64,000 bases of DNA. It comes from Fragilaria radians. Its lineage: Eukaryota; Bacillariophyta; Fragilariophyceae; Fragilariales; Fragilariaceae. The position numbers and the translations under genes are program-made. Position 1 is the stretch's first letter, and each line of letters opens with the position of its first letter. The notes beneath the pieces were generated by a model. That model made no database searches. It saw only the letters and a list, made by a program, of their open reading frames with translations, and had not been told where the DNA came from. Of this stretch, positions 44,752-55,350 are shown piece by piece. The stretch is from the NCBI GenBank assembly GCA_900642245.1, contig CAAAJI010000001.1, positions 959,742-1,023,741 on the forward strand, written 5' to 3'.

Positions 44752-47741
44752 ATGAAACAAAATGGTTCCTCGATGAATCAAGGAAAAATCGTTCCAATTG
44801 AGGAGTCAACTGTGCAAAGAATAGTTGCAGGTCAGGCAATAACTGATCTTGCAAGTGCTGTAAAAGAGCTCGTCGATAATTCTCTGGATGCTGGTGCCAA
44901 AACAATAAATAGTAAGTCTATGCATTTCAAAATATACTACAACATGTTCAAGCTAGGAATTAACATTGAATGTCATCATAGTTCGTCTTTTTAATCAAGG
45001 TCTAGACATTGTGGAAGTATCAGATGATGGATACGGCGTTCCAATTGAATCAAGACCGCATGTAGCCATGAAGCACGCCACAAGCAAGATCCGAGAATTC
45101 GATGATATCTATTCAATTGACTCCTTGGGATTTAGAGGGGAAGCTCTTTTCTGCTTATCAAACCTATCCAGAAATCTTGTTGTCGCGACTAGGACTTCAA
45201 ACGAGCTTATGGGGCAGAAGCTAGAATATACAAGAGATGGACTTTTGCGTCCTGACTCGTGTTGCCCAGTACCAAGAAAAGTTGGAACCACAGTAGCAGT
45301 TGTGAAGATATTTGAAGCAGTTCCGGTTCGAAGAGCAGATTTAGAGAAACGAATAAATGTGCAACGTCGGGAGGTATTTTTGATGGTCCAAGGATGTAAG
45401 TTTTGAAACGATGAAAGGCATGCTTAAACCTCAACTCACAAAGACAAACTAAGATGCAATACAATGCCTTGGAGTCAAATTTAATCTTTTCGATATTTCT
45501 AATAGTGGGCGTGAAGAGGTAAGGCTTAGTACAATGCAAGGTGCCACAAAGCTGGAGGAAAACATTTCTTCGGTTCTCGGAAGCTCTTTCCTTTCCGGAA
45601 TGTGCCGAATTTCCATCGATCTGCCAATTCAATCACCTCCCGGGGAATGGAGAGTCGTCGGTTTAATATCCAAAGCTCCACATCTAAGCGCACGCGATGG
45701 ATCCTTGGCACGGAACGCTCAATTTTTTAGTATCAATGGTCGTCCTGTTGACCTTCCGAAAATTTCTAGAGCATTATCAGATGCTTGGAGAAAAATTGAC
45801 ACCACGAGCAAGAAAAAACCAGCCTGCATACTTCTGTTCTCTCTCCCCAAAACAGCTTACGACGTCAATCTAGCACCGAACAAGCGTCAAGTGCTGTTAA
45901 TAGATGAAAGTAAAATATGCACCTCAATAGTTGAAGGTGCACTGGCGTTATGGAATAGCCAACGTGACGGGATATTCCTTTCTCATGAAGTGGATCTTTG
46001 CAAAGGCAAAGGAGATTCTCCTGATTTATCTAAAGAAACACCTAGCGGTCGGAAAGTAATGAGAAGACTTGGTTTTTATAATGATTTTCGACATGTGAAA
46101 CTACAGCATGACTTAGAAACCACACAATTACAGGGAACTTCAAATGTTAATCAAATTCATGTGCGTGAAGAAAATTCCAGCGATACCCATAAAGATCAGT
46201 TTAATATTGTTTCAGTAACAGTGGGTTCGACGCAAGGCGAAAAGAATGAACCCCATCGAACGGATTCAAAATATGATGATTGTACCGATGCTGATAAAAG
46301 ATTGTTCATTAAAGTCCAGGATCAATTTCGGAAACAGAATGATGGTGATATCAACGATCCCTTGATTTTCTCTGACCATACAACTCCTACTTGTGAGATT
46401 GACTACCCTAAGACAGATTGGAATCAAGAAATGAAGGAGACGGGGAGTTTGGATTCGTCGATACAAAGTAGTTCTCAAATTTCTTCCGACAAAGTTGCGT
46501 GTCAAGGTAAATGGCCTGAGTGTCAAACTCTACTAAAGTCCATTGATTCCGCCTCCAAAACTTTAATTGGCAGCACATTTTCAAGTCCACCAAGCAATTT
46601 TGATAGAAAAAAGGCAAGCATCATGGAACATTTCCCCCCATCACGTACTACTCGAACGACAGCATCTGAACAAATTGATCAAGACACTGAAATAATTGAA
46701 GGCTCACAAGTAAATGGTGATGAGGCTGTTCATTCAATTTGTGTTAAAGATGCGATCGAATGGACTTCTTTCAAAGGCACTGACTTTGTTGTCGAATCGT
46801 CACGGAAGTCGCGTTTGGAATTGAGTGATAATCACAAGCGGTTGAAACGCCTTAGATCTGATATTCCAAATATAGATAGGACATTAGAGGTCGAAAATTT
46901 TGGAATGGAACTTGACGAACCTGTTGAATGCGACAAAACTTCCAAAGTGAGTCTAAGCAAAAAAGATTTCGAACAAATGGAGGTAATTGGTCAATTCAAT
47001 CTCGGATTTATCCTAGCAAAATGTCATAGTAACAATTTGTGGGTACTTGATCAGCATGCCTGCGATGAGAAATATAATTTCGAGTTACTTTGTGAGAAAA
47101 CAGTCCTGCAAGAACAAAAATTATTGGCACCGATGCCTCTTGAGTTAACTCCATCAGAAGAAAACTGCATCCTTGAAAATCTAAAGGTTTTTGAACAGAG
47201 TGGCTTCCGCTTCAGTCATAGTGACGATAACTCGGGACAGCGGCAATTATCTCTGATATCACTCCCGCACTCTGGTGCTCGAGATGGTAGGAAAGCGGTA
47301 CAATTTGGTAAGGATGATGTTCGAGCACTCTGCGCAATCCTTGGGGCTGACGGAAACGGATTCGCACCTCAGGATGGTGGGACAGGAGTGGATGGTAGCG
47401 GCTCTTATGGAAATAATGCAGTTCGGCGATACGCTGGTCTGTCTCAAAAAGGTGAGAATGCAATGTCACGGCTCCCGAAGGCAGTGGCTATGTTTGCCAA
47501 TCGTGCATGTAGGGGCAGCGTCATGATCGGAACGGCATTATCCAAAAAAGAAATGGAAACTATAGTGCACCGCCTAGCGAACGTTGAGCATCCGTGGAAC
47601 TGTCCTCATGGTCGACCCACGCTGAAACACGTGACGGATTTGATGAAGGTCGAATGTAGTGATTTACGTAGTACATTAGTTTACAACGTTGGTCCAACGA
47701 TGGCTACAGAATCTGAGATAACACAACCAGATATCGATTGA
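44752..47741 (+). CDS. PMS2: PMS2-type MutL mismatch-repair endonuclease
   Basis: Three exons (44752-44911, 44982-45395, 45454-47741) with introns of 70 and 58 nt give about 953 residues. The N-terminal GHKL ATPase motifs are all present: ELVDNSLDAGA (motif I), DDGYGV (II), and TSKIREFDDIYSIDSLGFRGEAL (III). Both introns were fixed by requiring the ATPase domain to read through (TINIRLFNQG; VQGYAIQCLGV). A long acidic, Ser-rich linker covers about residues 340-690. The C-terminus has GQFNLGFILAK, the metal-binding nuclease motif DQHACDEKYNFE (DQHA-X2-E-X4-E), then ACRGSVMIG and CPHGRPT. All catalytic landmarks are intact. With MLH1 it would form MutL-alpha, which nicks the error-bearing strand after MutS recognition. 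Confidence 0.95.
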
Positions 47742-47810
47742 TACTTAGTATTACTTTTTATTCCTTCAATTCAATACTGTATTTCTAAAATTTATGGAAC
47801 TTTACGTCTA

Positions 47811-48370
47811 TCAAGTGTACAGAATCAATAAAAGTAGAATGATGGCTATTCCAGTCAACACGACTATAATCAGAAAGTTTTGTTTCCCTCCAGCTTTAGT
47901 AATCATCTCCTTTGTTTTTCTTGTGAGCAAATCAAGATTATCCGTTGTTGCTTCAAGATCGTCCTCCAGATTATCCAGCAACTTATTTTGGTAATCTAAC
48001 TCTTCTGTAATCGTATTTGACATTTGTCCCAAACGCTGCGCTGAAAGCGCCAACATTTCTAAGCCTTCATCCTGCCGAGCAAGAAGTTGCTTCGGGTGAT
48101 GTGTTATGTCAGATACTTGGTGGTTGACTCAGGACTAGGCCAATCGAAAAACTCACCTTTTGATTTTTCATATGCTGCTTTACAAAGTCATTGCTGTCGT
48201 CCTCCTCTTCGCTATCCGAATCTCCTGAGACAGGACTATATGATTGACCTTTCTGAGACGTAAAGAAGTTCATGGCTTTAACTGCTTTTGTTTCTTCATT
48301 CAAATCAGAAAATATTCTCCCGTTTGTCTTGGCCGACAAATGAACTAGGTCAAGCGTTGTTTCCCTAATA
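47811..48370 (-). CDS. Qc-type SNARE (syntaxin 6/8/10-like), 5' end missing
   Basis: Last exon 47811-48089 and preceding exon 48157-48370, with a 67-nt intron. Together they read QLLARQDEGLEML ... ITEELDYQNKLLDNLEDDLE ... and a C-terminal span (FLIIVVLTGIAIILLLLILYT) with no residues to spare after it, the standard tail-anchored SNARE layout. The zero-layer Gln falls in LDYQNKLL. Upstream there is an acidic patch (SDSEEEDDSNDF). The frame before that runs to an acceptor-like CAG at 48371, and no ATG was found within reach, so at least one 5' exon is unplaced. Such SNAREs act in fusion at the trans-Golgi, endosome or vacuole. Confidence 0.82.
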
Positions 48371-50136
48371 CTGTACTCTTATCTCTGGGAACGTCTAGTG
48401 GTACCAGTAAGCATTTTGGTGCTAACGCTAACGAGTATCGCTTCAAGGCATTATTAACACTTGCCTCACGTTTCACTTTTCGGGACTTGATTTAGAAATT
48501 CTAAAGAAACTAATAAATCACTCCTGATCTTATGATCAATTTGATTTCGCTGTATAGGAGGTACAACCTTTCACTATTGCTCCTGGACAATTTCAACAGC
48601 TCTTAACTATCTGCATTAATTACCTACATGACAATCTGAGGATAGGATTTTTTTCTTGGAATCAAAATGGGGTGTTGCTTGAACTTGAAAATTATGGCAG
48701 CAAGTGGCCGCATTGAGGTTTTCTTTGTCGTGATGGCAACATCATAGTATAGGAACAATTCTAAACTTGTCTACTCTTATATATTACCCCTTCTAATTTC
48801 AGTTGATTTAGTAACTATTACAAATGCTCTCAGCAAGCTTATATTATATTGTATTCAAATATACTTTGTTTATAAAATATCATTTATTGCCATACGAAAG
48901 TTTGTAATGGAAACGAAGGTATTTGTTGAGCGCTACTGTAAATTAGTAAATGCATAGATTATAAAAAAAGTATTCTAACTAGCATTTTCCTCAGCATATG
49001 AAACCTCTGAAAAACAACACAATTATTTCCCAAAATTAACTAAAATTCAAATATTCCTGCAAAAAAGTATATTTTTCCTTGATATAGTATATTGCGTCTG
49101 GTGACCACGCATGTAAAGCAATAAATAGCTTCTTGAGCATTCTGAGTTATTCCAGAAACAATGGTCTCAAGCTTTACTTACATGGAAATGGATATCCTAG
49201 CTGCATTGATTGAGCATTCATTGTGTCTTGTTCAGCTATTGAATATAATTCTTTTTTGATAAATGAGCAATATTATAAACCGTACTTCTACAAAGTGACA
49301 TTGGGTGTTTGCCTGCATTCTACAATAGATCTTTTTTCAAACTTGTACCTGACTAGCTTAAATCAATGGGGTTATTATTTCTTAGATTGTTTTTTTTAAA
49401 TTTGGGGGTTTCAGAGCATTATCTTTCACTTTGTGGATTAAGCGATACTGTGGGCTTGGCTTTTATCCTAAGATATTCAAATAAAATCAGTCACATTTAC
49501 AATCAGCAACAGGGTGCCCATTATGGACTATGAATTGTAATCTGAATGGATTTGGATTATTTGTTTCTATTGTTGAAATAACATCATAGCCTAGATTCAT
49601 TGTGTTAACTGTCAGAAAAAAGGTTGGCCTTGATGAAGGAAGTGCTCAATCCATCCATACATAGATGATCCAAGGATTAGAGTCTGATGTTTTTGGTAGC
49701 CACATTTCTTTCTCTTACCCAAAAGCCTCATACTTAACGGGCATACACAATTTGCTTATCTTCAATTATTATTGTTTCTTTGATCAAATTTAAGTCCATG
49801 ATCATCATAGCTGCAAAAGTCCAACAAAGATATTTCACGCGCGAACAAGCCAAGTACCAACTGAACTTGAGATAGCTTTTTTGAATAAAGGAAAAAGAGT
49901 TATATCCATTAAGTCAACTTGTATCCAACCTAGTCATAATTTTGAAACACCTCAACTTGACCTATCAGTTCCTTGAAACCTACCGGGGTGCAAAATGCAT
50001 CTAGTGATGATACATGCGTCCATACCTGATGTCAACGTTACATAGATTTTGAAGACTATTTCTTCACATCGTGTGTTAAATAATTTTTCCACTGTTAAAC
50101 TTCCAGCTGAATCAAGCTTCCTTTGATTGCGAAACT
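48371..50136. other. Intergenic, 1.8 kb
   Basis: Should contain the missing 5' exon of the SNARE gene just to the left end. The rest is A+T-rich with no frame, RNA or repeat that I can support. Confidence 0.45.
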
Positions 50137-51522
50137 TTATGTATCAGACTCAAGTGCTTCAAAGACTTCATTGACATTATTCAAGTTGACAGCAAATTTC
50201 ACAAAGCTGAGATAGATGGCAGCATGACGTAACACATAGAATATTCCTGTAAAAATCGCTAGCAAAATATCTTCATCGGTGCATGCACGCTCAATATCCT
50301 GCAAAGTTGAAATCCAATCCAAACCCCCAAGACCAAGAAATAAAGTCAATAGAAAGAATCCTGAAGCTGATGTGTTTGTTGGCAACCTAAAATTATCATC
50401 GATTCTACCTGGAAACAAATTGAATTCTGGAACAATGACGGACCAAGCTGGTCGCCATCGAGTCTTCGTAGCCTTAAATCCTTCATTTGTTAACTTTTGA
50501 TAAAGATCTGGACAATGCATCGCACCGTATAAAAGTGCAACAGAACGGCATTTCTCTTGTTTAAACGATGATGCAACAACGTCAAGAGCATAGTCATTCC
50601 GCTTCCCAATCAAAACCTCATTATCATTCCGATTGCTTCTGTGTCCAGCAGCAATTACCTGCCCAAATATCAATTTCTTTGCATTCAACAAGTTGCCCAT
50701 AAGGAGTGACTCAACGACAGGAATCGTCACAGGAAGAAAAATATCTCCCTTTGGACGCGGAAAGATACTGGACCAATCCAAGAGCAGAATGAAGACTTCA
50801 GGTGACGGCACTAGGGCCCAAAAAAGGAGACGAAATGTAGTAGTAAGTGCTTCTCCAGGGAGAAACAAATTCGAAAAAAGTCGTTGCACAACGACCGTTG
50901 AAGGTGTTGTAGGTTTGAAGACAGAAGACAAAGTTTCGTACCCCGGCCATGTTGGAGAAGAGGATGCGAGAGTCCAAAGGGGAAAATCAAGTTTTTTATT
51001 CATTGACGTTCCTGAGTTAACCAGCTCCAGAAAATCTTGACGAGTCAGGTCAGCATGAAACCAATTAGGCTTTGTATAATTTATAGCATCGACTTGACAG
51101 ATTAGACCATATTGTTGAGCAGTTGTCTGGTCGGAAGCCGAGGCCGATATAATCCTATCCTTTGTCAGATATCTTTCAGGTATCGCTGTTGTGTGCGTAG
51201 TAGTTCTTAGAAGGCTTTCATCAATTAATAACTCATAATGGACGCGGTCAAAACGAGACGAAAATTCGTCTGAATTATAATAATCATAATATTCTTGAGA
51301 TCCAAAGTGGATTTGGGAGTGCAATTCGAGGATGTCGTTGTCATTCCGCTCAAACGTCGTTATACGAGTCTCAACTTCCAAAACTCTCTTGTTGTCGCCA
51401 TTCTTTGTCTTAATGCGAACAAAGTCTTGATTCATTCCAAGTTTGCTCGGGTATCTAACACGGTGATCCCACGCAACAAAGCCAAAGCCAAGGACACCAT
51501 GCATGAATAGGAAGAGAAGCAT
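50137..51522 (-). CDS. Plastid TraB/TIKI-superfamily protein
   Basis: Single exon, 461 residues from the ATG at 51520-51522, which opens a signal peptide (LLFLFMHGVLG) followed by FGF, a plastid-type presequence. The fold is recognised from paired motifs. Near the N-terminus are HSQIHFGSQEYYDYY and FDRVHYELLID, equivalent to the conserved His and Glu of the TraB/TIKI/ChaN group. Near the centre, CRSVALLYGAMHCPDL gives the GxxH motif, followed by a GF...RW block. Two or three hydrophobic segments near the C-terminus (FFLLTLFLGLGG; LLAIFTGIFYVL) suggest a membrane anchor. Animal TIKI proteins are metalloproteases; for plant and algal members no activity is established. Function here is open. 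Confidence 0.68.
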   Translation of the reverse strand: MLLFLFMHGVLGFGFVAWDHRVRYPSKLGMNQDFVRIKTKNGDNKRVLEVETRITTFERNDNDILELHSQIHFGSQEYYDYYNSDEFSSRFDRVHYELLIDESLLRTTTHTTAIPERYLTKDRIISASASDQTTAQQYGLICQVDAINYTKPNWFHADLTRQDFLELVNSGTSMNKKLDFPLWTLASSSPTWPGYETLSSVFKPTTPSTVVVQRLFSNLFLPGEALTTTFRLLFWALVPSPEVFILLLDWSSIFPRPKGDIFLPVTIPVVESLLMGNLLNAKKLIFGQVIAAGHRSNRNDNEVLIGKRNDYALDVVASSFKQEKCRSVALLYGAMHCPDLYQKLTNEGFKATKTRWRPAWSVIVPEFNLFPGRIDDNFRLPTNTSASGFFLLTLFLGLGGLDWISTLQDIERACTDEDILLAIFTGIFYVLRHAAIYLSFVKFAVNLNNVNEVFEALESDT

Positions 51523-51835
51523 TGTTTTCAGAAACACAAGCAAACAGATTTTTTTTTCAGAACAAATTTCTCAACCCTGACATGTTTAGGGCAATTTCCT
51601 TTACAAAATTATCAGCCTCGTCACAAAATTGACGAACAAGGTAGTAGTACTAAAGTTGTTGATGTATAGTTAGTTACAAGGACAATTACTTCGATGTATA
51701 ATTTTAATTATTACGCCGTTCCTTCCTTGCACACTTGCTCTTAAGAGATAAACTTATCCTTAAATGCTTCACATTGTATAAAATAAAGAAAGCTAAGTTT
51801 TACAAAAAAGTGTTTTCTCTCCGTTATATACAGGG

Positions 51836-52364
51836 CTAGACAAGGAATTCGACTAGTATGCAAAAGCTAAAGAGTATCCTTAACATTTTGACAGCAGAAA
51901 AAGCTTGAAAATGAATCTTGGTGCAGTCTAATGTCATTATACTTGGTAAAAGTGTATCTTTAAAGTCAAGGATTATCTCTATTTCACCTAGAAGATCCCA
52001 GCCAACCGTCATGTCATAAGGATTTGATGACTTGGAAGGACTTGATGACTTGGAACGGTTATCTGAATGACTGGCCCATAAAAACTGCTTCATCAAGTCA
52101 AATTCTGTGAGTGAAAATGCCAGAAATTGTCATCTTACCCTTCAAAGTGATTTTACTGTCTTTAAGGCTTTCGATCATTTTTCTGTTGTAATTTTGTTCC
52201 ACTATGATGTTGCTGCTGCCATTGGCATCAGCTAGAGCTCTGAGGGAACATTTCTCATGGCTTACATCAAAGCTTATGGCTGATTCTGTAGAGGAATGAG
52301 ATAGCATAGTCAGACTAAAAATATACTTTAAATGATAAAATTGGGTTCTTGGAAATCCCATCAA
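51836..52364 (-). CDS. Unrecognised protein, possible two-exon gene
   Basis: Two adjoining frames (52364-52098 and 52096-51836) can be joined by removing 34 nt with perfect ends (GTAAGA ... TCACAG, 52098-52131). The join reads SKITLKEFDLMKQFL and keeps the downstream frame. Upstream, the sequence is protein-like (ISFDVSHEKCSLRALADANG; IIVEQNYNRKMIES). A possible acceptor (TTTTTAG) at about 52320 suggests an earlier exon that I did not find. No domain is recognised, and the last 30 residues are hydrophobic. It may be a real gene with an unusually short intron or a relic of one. Confidence 0.38.
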
Positions 52365-53146
52365 TACTTCTGATTTAAAATATATTTAGACAAATGAGGT
52401 TATACCTTCCTTTCCCTGATACTTACACGCTAGCTTTTTCTGTCTTAAAGTACATTGCTTCTTTAAATGACTCCAAGGAGTTTGATTCTATCTATATCTG
52501 CCTGCAACAATCTTTAGAGCATCCTATGTGAAACCCATAGATTCTTATAAAAACATCATGCTCTCAATTTCATGGTAAGAATCGAAAAAAATATTTAATT
52601 CAAAGGTTGCAGCCGAAAAATGTATCCTAGTCTCTGAAACCAATTTTATTTTACTTGTGAACAAATATCTGTCGTCACTAATTTAGTAGAATGAATACTA
52701 TTTTCATTGATCCAGATTTAAAATGGAGATCAAGGTAGAGATACGCATCAATTGTCAAAATATGTGTAATAAATAAGAGTGCAATCCATTCTTTTCTTGC
52801 TCATCAACATCCTTTTTAAGTTACGTATCATCTTTTGATCAGTGCACCTTGGCATATCAGCATGTATTGCCTTTCTAAGGCTCATAGGTTACACCTTGAG
52901 TAACCGTCATGTAATATACCATCCAGTGTTGTGATTCAGTTAAATGGTTCTATTCCATGTTGTGAATGTAATTATTCTGTCTTTCATTTTTGTGCTGTTT
53001 AGTGCAAGACGAAACCTTCACTGATGAGCTCTTTTGTCATTTCAACGCAAGTAACTCATATCCTTCCTGAACTGAGAATGTTTTTTTTCTTTTCCAGCCA
53101 ATAGTTTTTTCAATATTTGTCGATTGGTTGTTTACATTCAGGAAAA
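52365..53146. other. Intergenic
   Basis: Nothing recognised apart from pyrimidine-rich sequence just before the REX4 start. Confidence 0.5.
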
Positions 53147-54178
53147 ATGGTGGGATCTGTTTTCTTCACCAAAAAGCAAAAGAAACAAATGCAGCTACGA
53201 CGCACCAAGAAGCGCAGTTTGACTGATGAAACGTTGGTGGATGAGGAGATAACCAAGAAAAGGAAATTAAATCCTGATATCGAAAGCCAAATCCTTGAAA
53301 CCTCATCTGAAAATGAAAGACAACGTATTGTGGTTGTTCCCGCTGATTTAGACCCCAAGGCTGCGCATAAATTTCGAAAAGAAATGAGGCGCAAGGCAAA
53401 GAAAGATGGGATTGATGTTTCTCTCCTTAATTTCGTTGTAGATGGCCAGAGTAATGATTCCAAAGTGGAAGAAGCTACAGAAGGAAATTTAAAAAATGGG
53501 CAGTCTAAAAGGTTGCCGAAAAAATCATTTCCCTCAATTAATCAAATTCTAAAAGAGAAAGAAGAAGAAAAAGAAAAGTTATTACAGGCCGCTAAATTGA
53601 GTAAATCACTAGATGCATTACCTGAATCGTACAAATCAAAGTATGTCGCAATCGATTGCGAAATGGTGGGTATCGGCAGTGAGGGGAGACAGTCGGCACT
53701 CGCTCGTGTTTCCGTGGTGGATTGGTATGGGGCAGTTCTTTTGGACACATTTGTGAAAGTCCCTGCCCGCGTAACGGATTTTCGGACACACGTGAGTGGT
53801 GTCAAGGCCAATCATATTACATCCAAGGCTGCCATGGAAGTAACGACATGTCGTGAACAAGTATCCGCATTGATTAAGGGCAAGGTCCTAGTGGGACACG
53901 CATTAAAGAATGATCTTCAGGCTCTCCTTCTTCAGCATCCAAAGGATGATATACGTGATACGGCGTTGTATCGACCATTTCAACGTGTTGTGGGTACCAA
54001 GTGGAGACCTCGTAAATTACGTGAATTGGTCAAGCAACATCTTGGAAAAGATATACAAATAGCTGGTCAAGCACACGATTCAGTGGAGGATGCAAAATCT
54101 GCTTTGGAGCTTTTTCAACATGTTCGTGAGGATTGGGAAAAATCACTAAAAAAATCTAAGGTTGGGAAGAAGTCGTAA
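53147..54178 (+). CDS. REX4: REX4-type 3'-5' RNA exonuclease
   Basis: Single exon, 343 residues from the ATG at 53147. The N-terminal 150 residues are basic and Lys-rich with coiled-coil-like KEKEEEKEKLL, as expected for a nucleolar protein. The DEDDh exonuclease domain follows with every catalytic block: YVAIDCEMVGIG (Exo I, Asp and Glu), VLVGHALKNDLQAL (Exo II, Asp), and AHDSVEDAKSALELF (Exo III, His and Asp). The intervening VSVVDWYGAVLLDTFVKV and GVKANHI are typical of the REX4 branch. Yeast Rex4 takes part in pre-rRNA processing at ITS1. The C-terminus ends in a short Lys-rich tail. Confidence 0.93.
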   Translation: MVGSVFFTKKQKKQMQLRRTKKRSLTDETLVDEEITKKRKLNPDIESQILETSSENERQRIVVVPADLDPKAAHKFRKEMRRKAKKDGIDVSLLNFVVDGQSNDSKVEEATEGNLKNGQSKRLPKKSFPSINQILKEKEEEKEKLLQAAKLSKSLDALPESYKSKYVAIDCEMVGIGSEGRQSALARVSVVDWYGAVLLDTFVKVPARVTDFRTHVSGVKANHITSKAAMEVTTCREQVSALIKGKVLVGHALKNDLQALLLQHPKDDIRDTALYRPFQRVVGTKWRPRKLRELVKQHLGKDIQIAGQAHDSVEDAKSALELFQHVREDWEKSLKKSKVGKKS

Positions 54179-54396
54179 TTTACTGCTAACACCACGGTCT
54201 CCTTGGTTATAAGGTATTAGGATGTCTACAATTTTTAAATAATGCTAAGGTTTTACATTGTTTAACATTATGTTTACGAATGTTGATTTTCACAAAAAAA
54301 AACTTTACGTAATACTTGACAATCAACTCAAGCTATTAATGGGATAACATTAGTGACATTTTCCTATTGCGTAGATAGTGTCAATTCCATGGCATA

Positions 54397-55350
54397 CTAT
54401 TTCCCTCTTTGCACAATGCGAGACAAAAAAGTAAGTACTCGTCGAAGGATTTTCTGCTTTCCGTCATTGTTCGAATTTCTCCGCATCTTCTCCTTTTCCA
54501 GAAAATTTCGCATACTCAGAACCGATCGAGCTGCTGTCACGCCAATCGTTTTTACGTACAACCACATTGGCATGAAACCTCCTTCTCCGTCGGGTGAGGA
54601 GTCATTTAAATCAATTCTACAGACAATTGTTAGCCTTGTCCTGATCCCTGAATCAAGTGGCTCATAAAAGGCTATTGAATCTTGGAATGCTCGAGTGTAT
54701 CCTGTTTGCCGTGGTGCTATATTTGGTGCAATAACTGATACAGTACCACTGACTAAAGTTCCATCGCTCCTGGGGATATCTGCAACGCTAACGAAGAAAA
54801 AGTCTCGCTTTCCAAATGCCAGCAATCGTTTCGTTCGTTTCCGAGCAAGAGTCATGGCAACACCTCGATGCTGATAAGTTTGAAAGACAGAGACACCTTC
54901 ATAAAAAGGATCCATATGAGGCATAGTAGTTTCCCAATTTGAAAGTGATAAAAAGTTCCAGCAATCCTCAGGGGACACAGGCATAATCGATGTCATTTTG
55001 ACGTATGGGCACTCAGGATCCGATGGGTGCTTTAGCATGGAGATGATAACCCCATCTTTTGAGTTTATTTCAATCCAATTTTTCGATTCAAAAGCTTTGG
55101 TCATGTATTCTTTCTGTATAATCTTGTATGCTCGATATAAGGACTCTCCTGTAACGTCAGCCCCTAGGTACATGCCTCGGTTCTTAGAAGACCCTTGAAT
55201 CGACAATATTTTATCCTCATTAGGTGATGACGGTTCCTTCAGGTTCTGTAAGGATTTTTGAACAGCTGATATCGCTGCATTTTGTTGCATGAGCATAGCT
55301 GAGAATCCGAAAAGGATGGCGAAATATGCGTATGAAATACCACCATTCAT
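54397..55350 (-). CDS. START-domain lipid-binding protein
   Basis: Single exon, 317 residues, ATG at 55348-55350. An N-terminal hydrophobic stretch (YAYFAILFGFSAMLM) may anchor it to a membrane or be a weak signal. Residues about 70-285 look like a START/SRPBCC fold: KNWIEINSKDGVIISMLKH, then VSPEDCWNFLSLSNWETTMPHMDPFYEGV, then RDFFFVSVADIP, then MWLYVKTIGVTAARSVLSMRNFLE, the long C-terminal helix that closes the pocket. START domains carry single lipids such as phosphatidylcholine, sterol or ceramide between membranes. The ligand cannot be told from the sequence. The last 30 residues are very basic. Confidence 0.82.
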   Translation of the reverse strand: MNGGISYAYFAILFGFSAMLMQQNAAISAVQKSLQNLKEPSSPNEDKILSIQGSSKNRGMYLGADVTGESLYRAYKIIQKEYMTKAFESKNWIEINSKDGVIISMLKHPSDPECPYVKMTSIMPVSPEDCWNFLSLSNWETTMPHMDPFYEGVSVFQTYQHRGVAMTLARKRTKRLLAFGKRDFFFVSVADIPRSDGTLVSGTVSVIAPNIAPRQTGYTRAFQDSIAFYEPLDSGIRTRLTIVCRIDLNDSSPDGEGGFMPMWLYVKTIGVTAARSVLSMRNFLEKEKMRRNSNNDGKQKILRRVLTFLSRIVQRGK

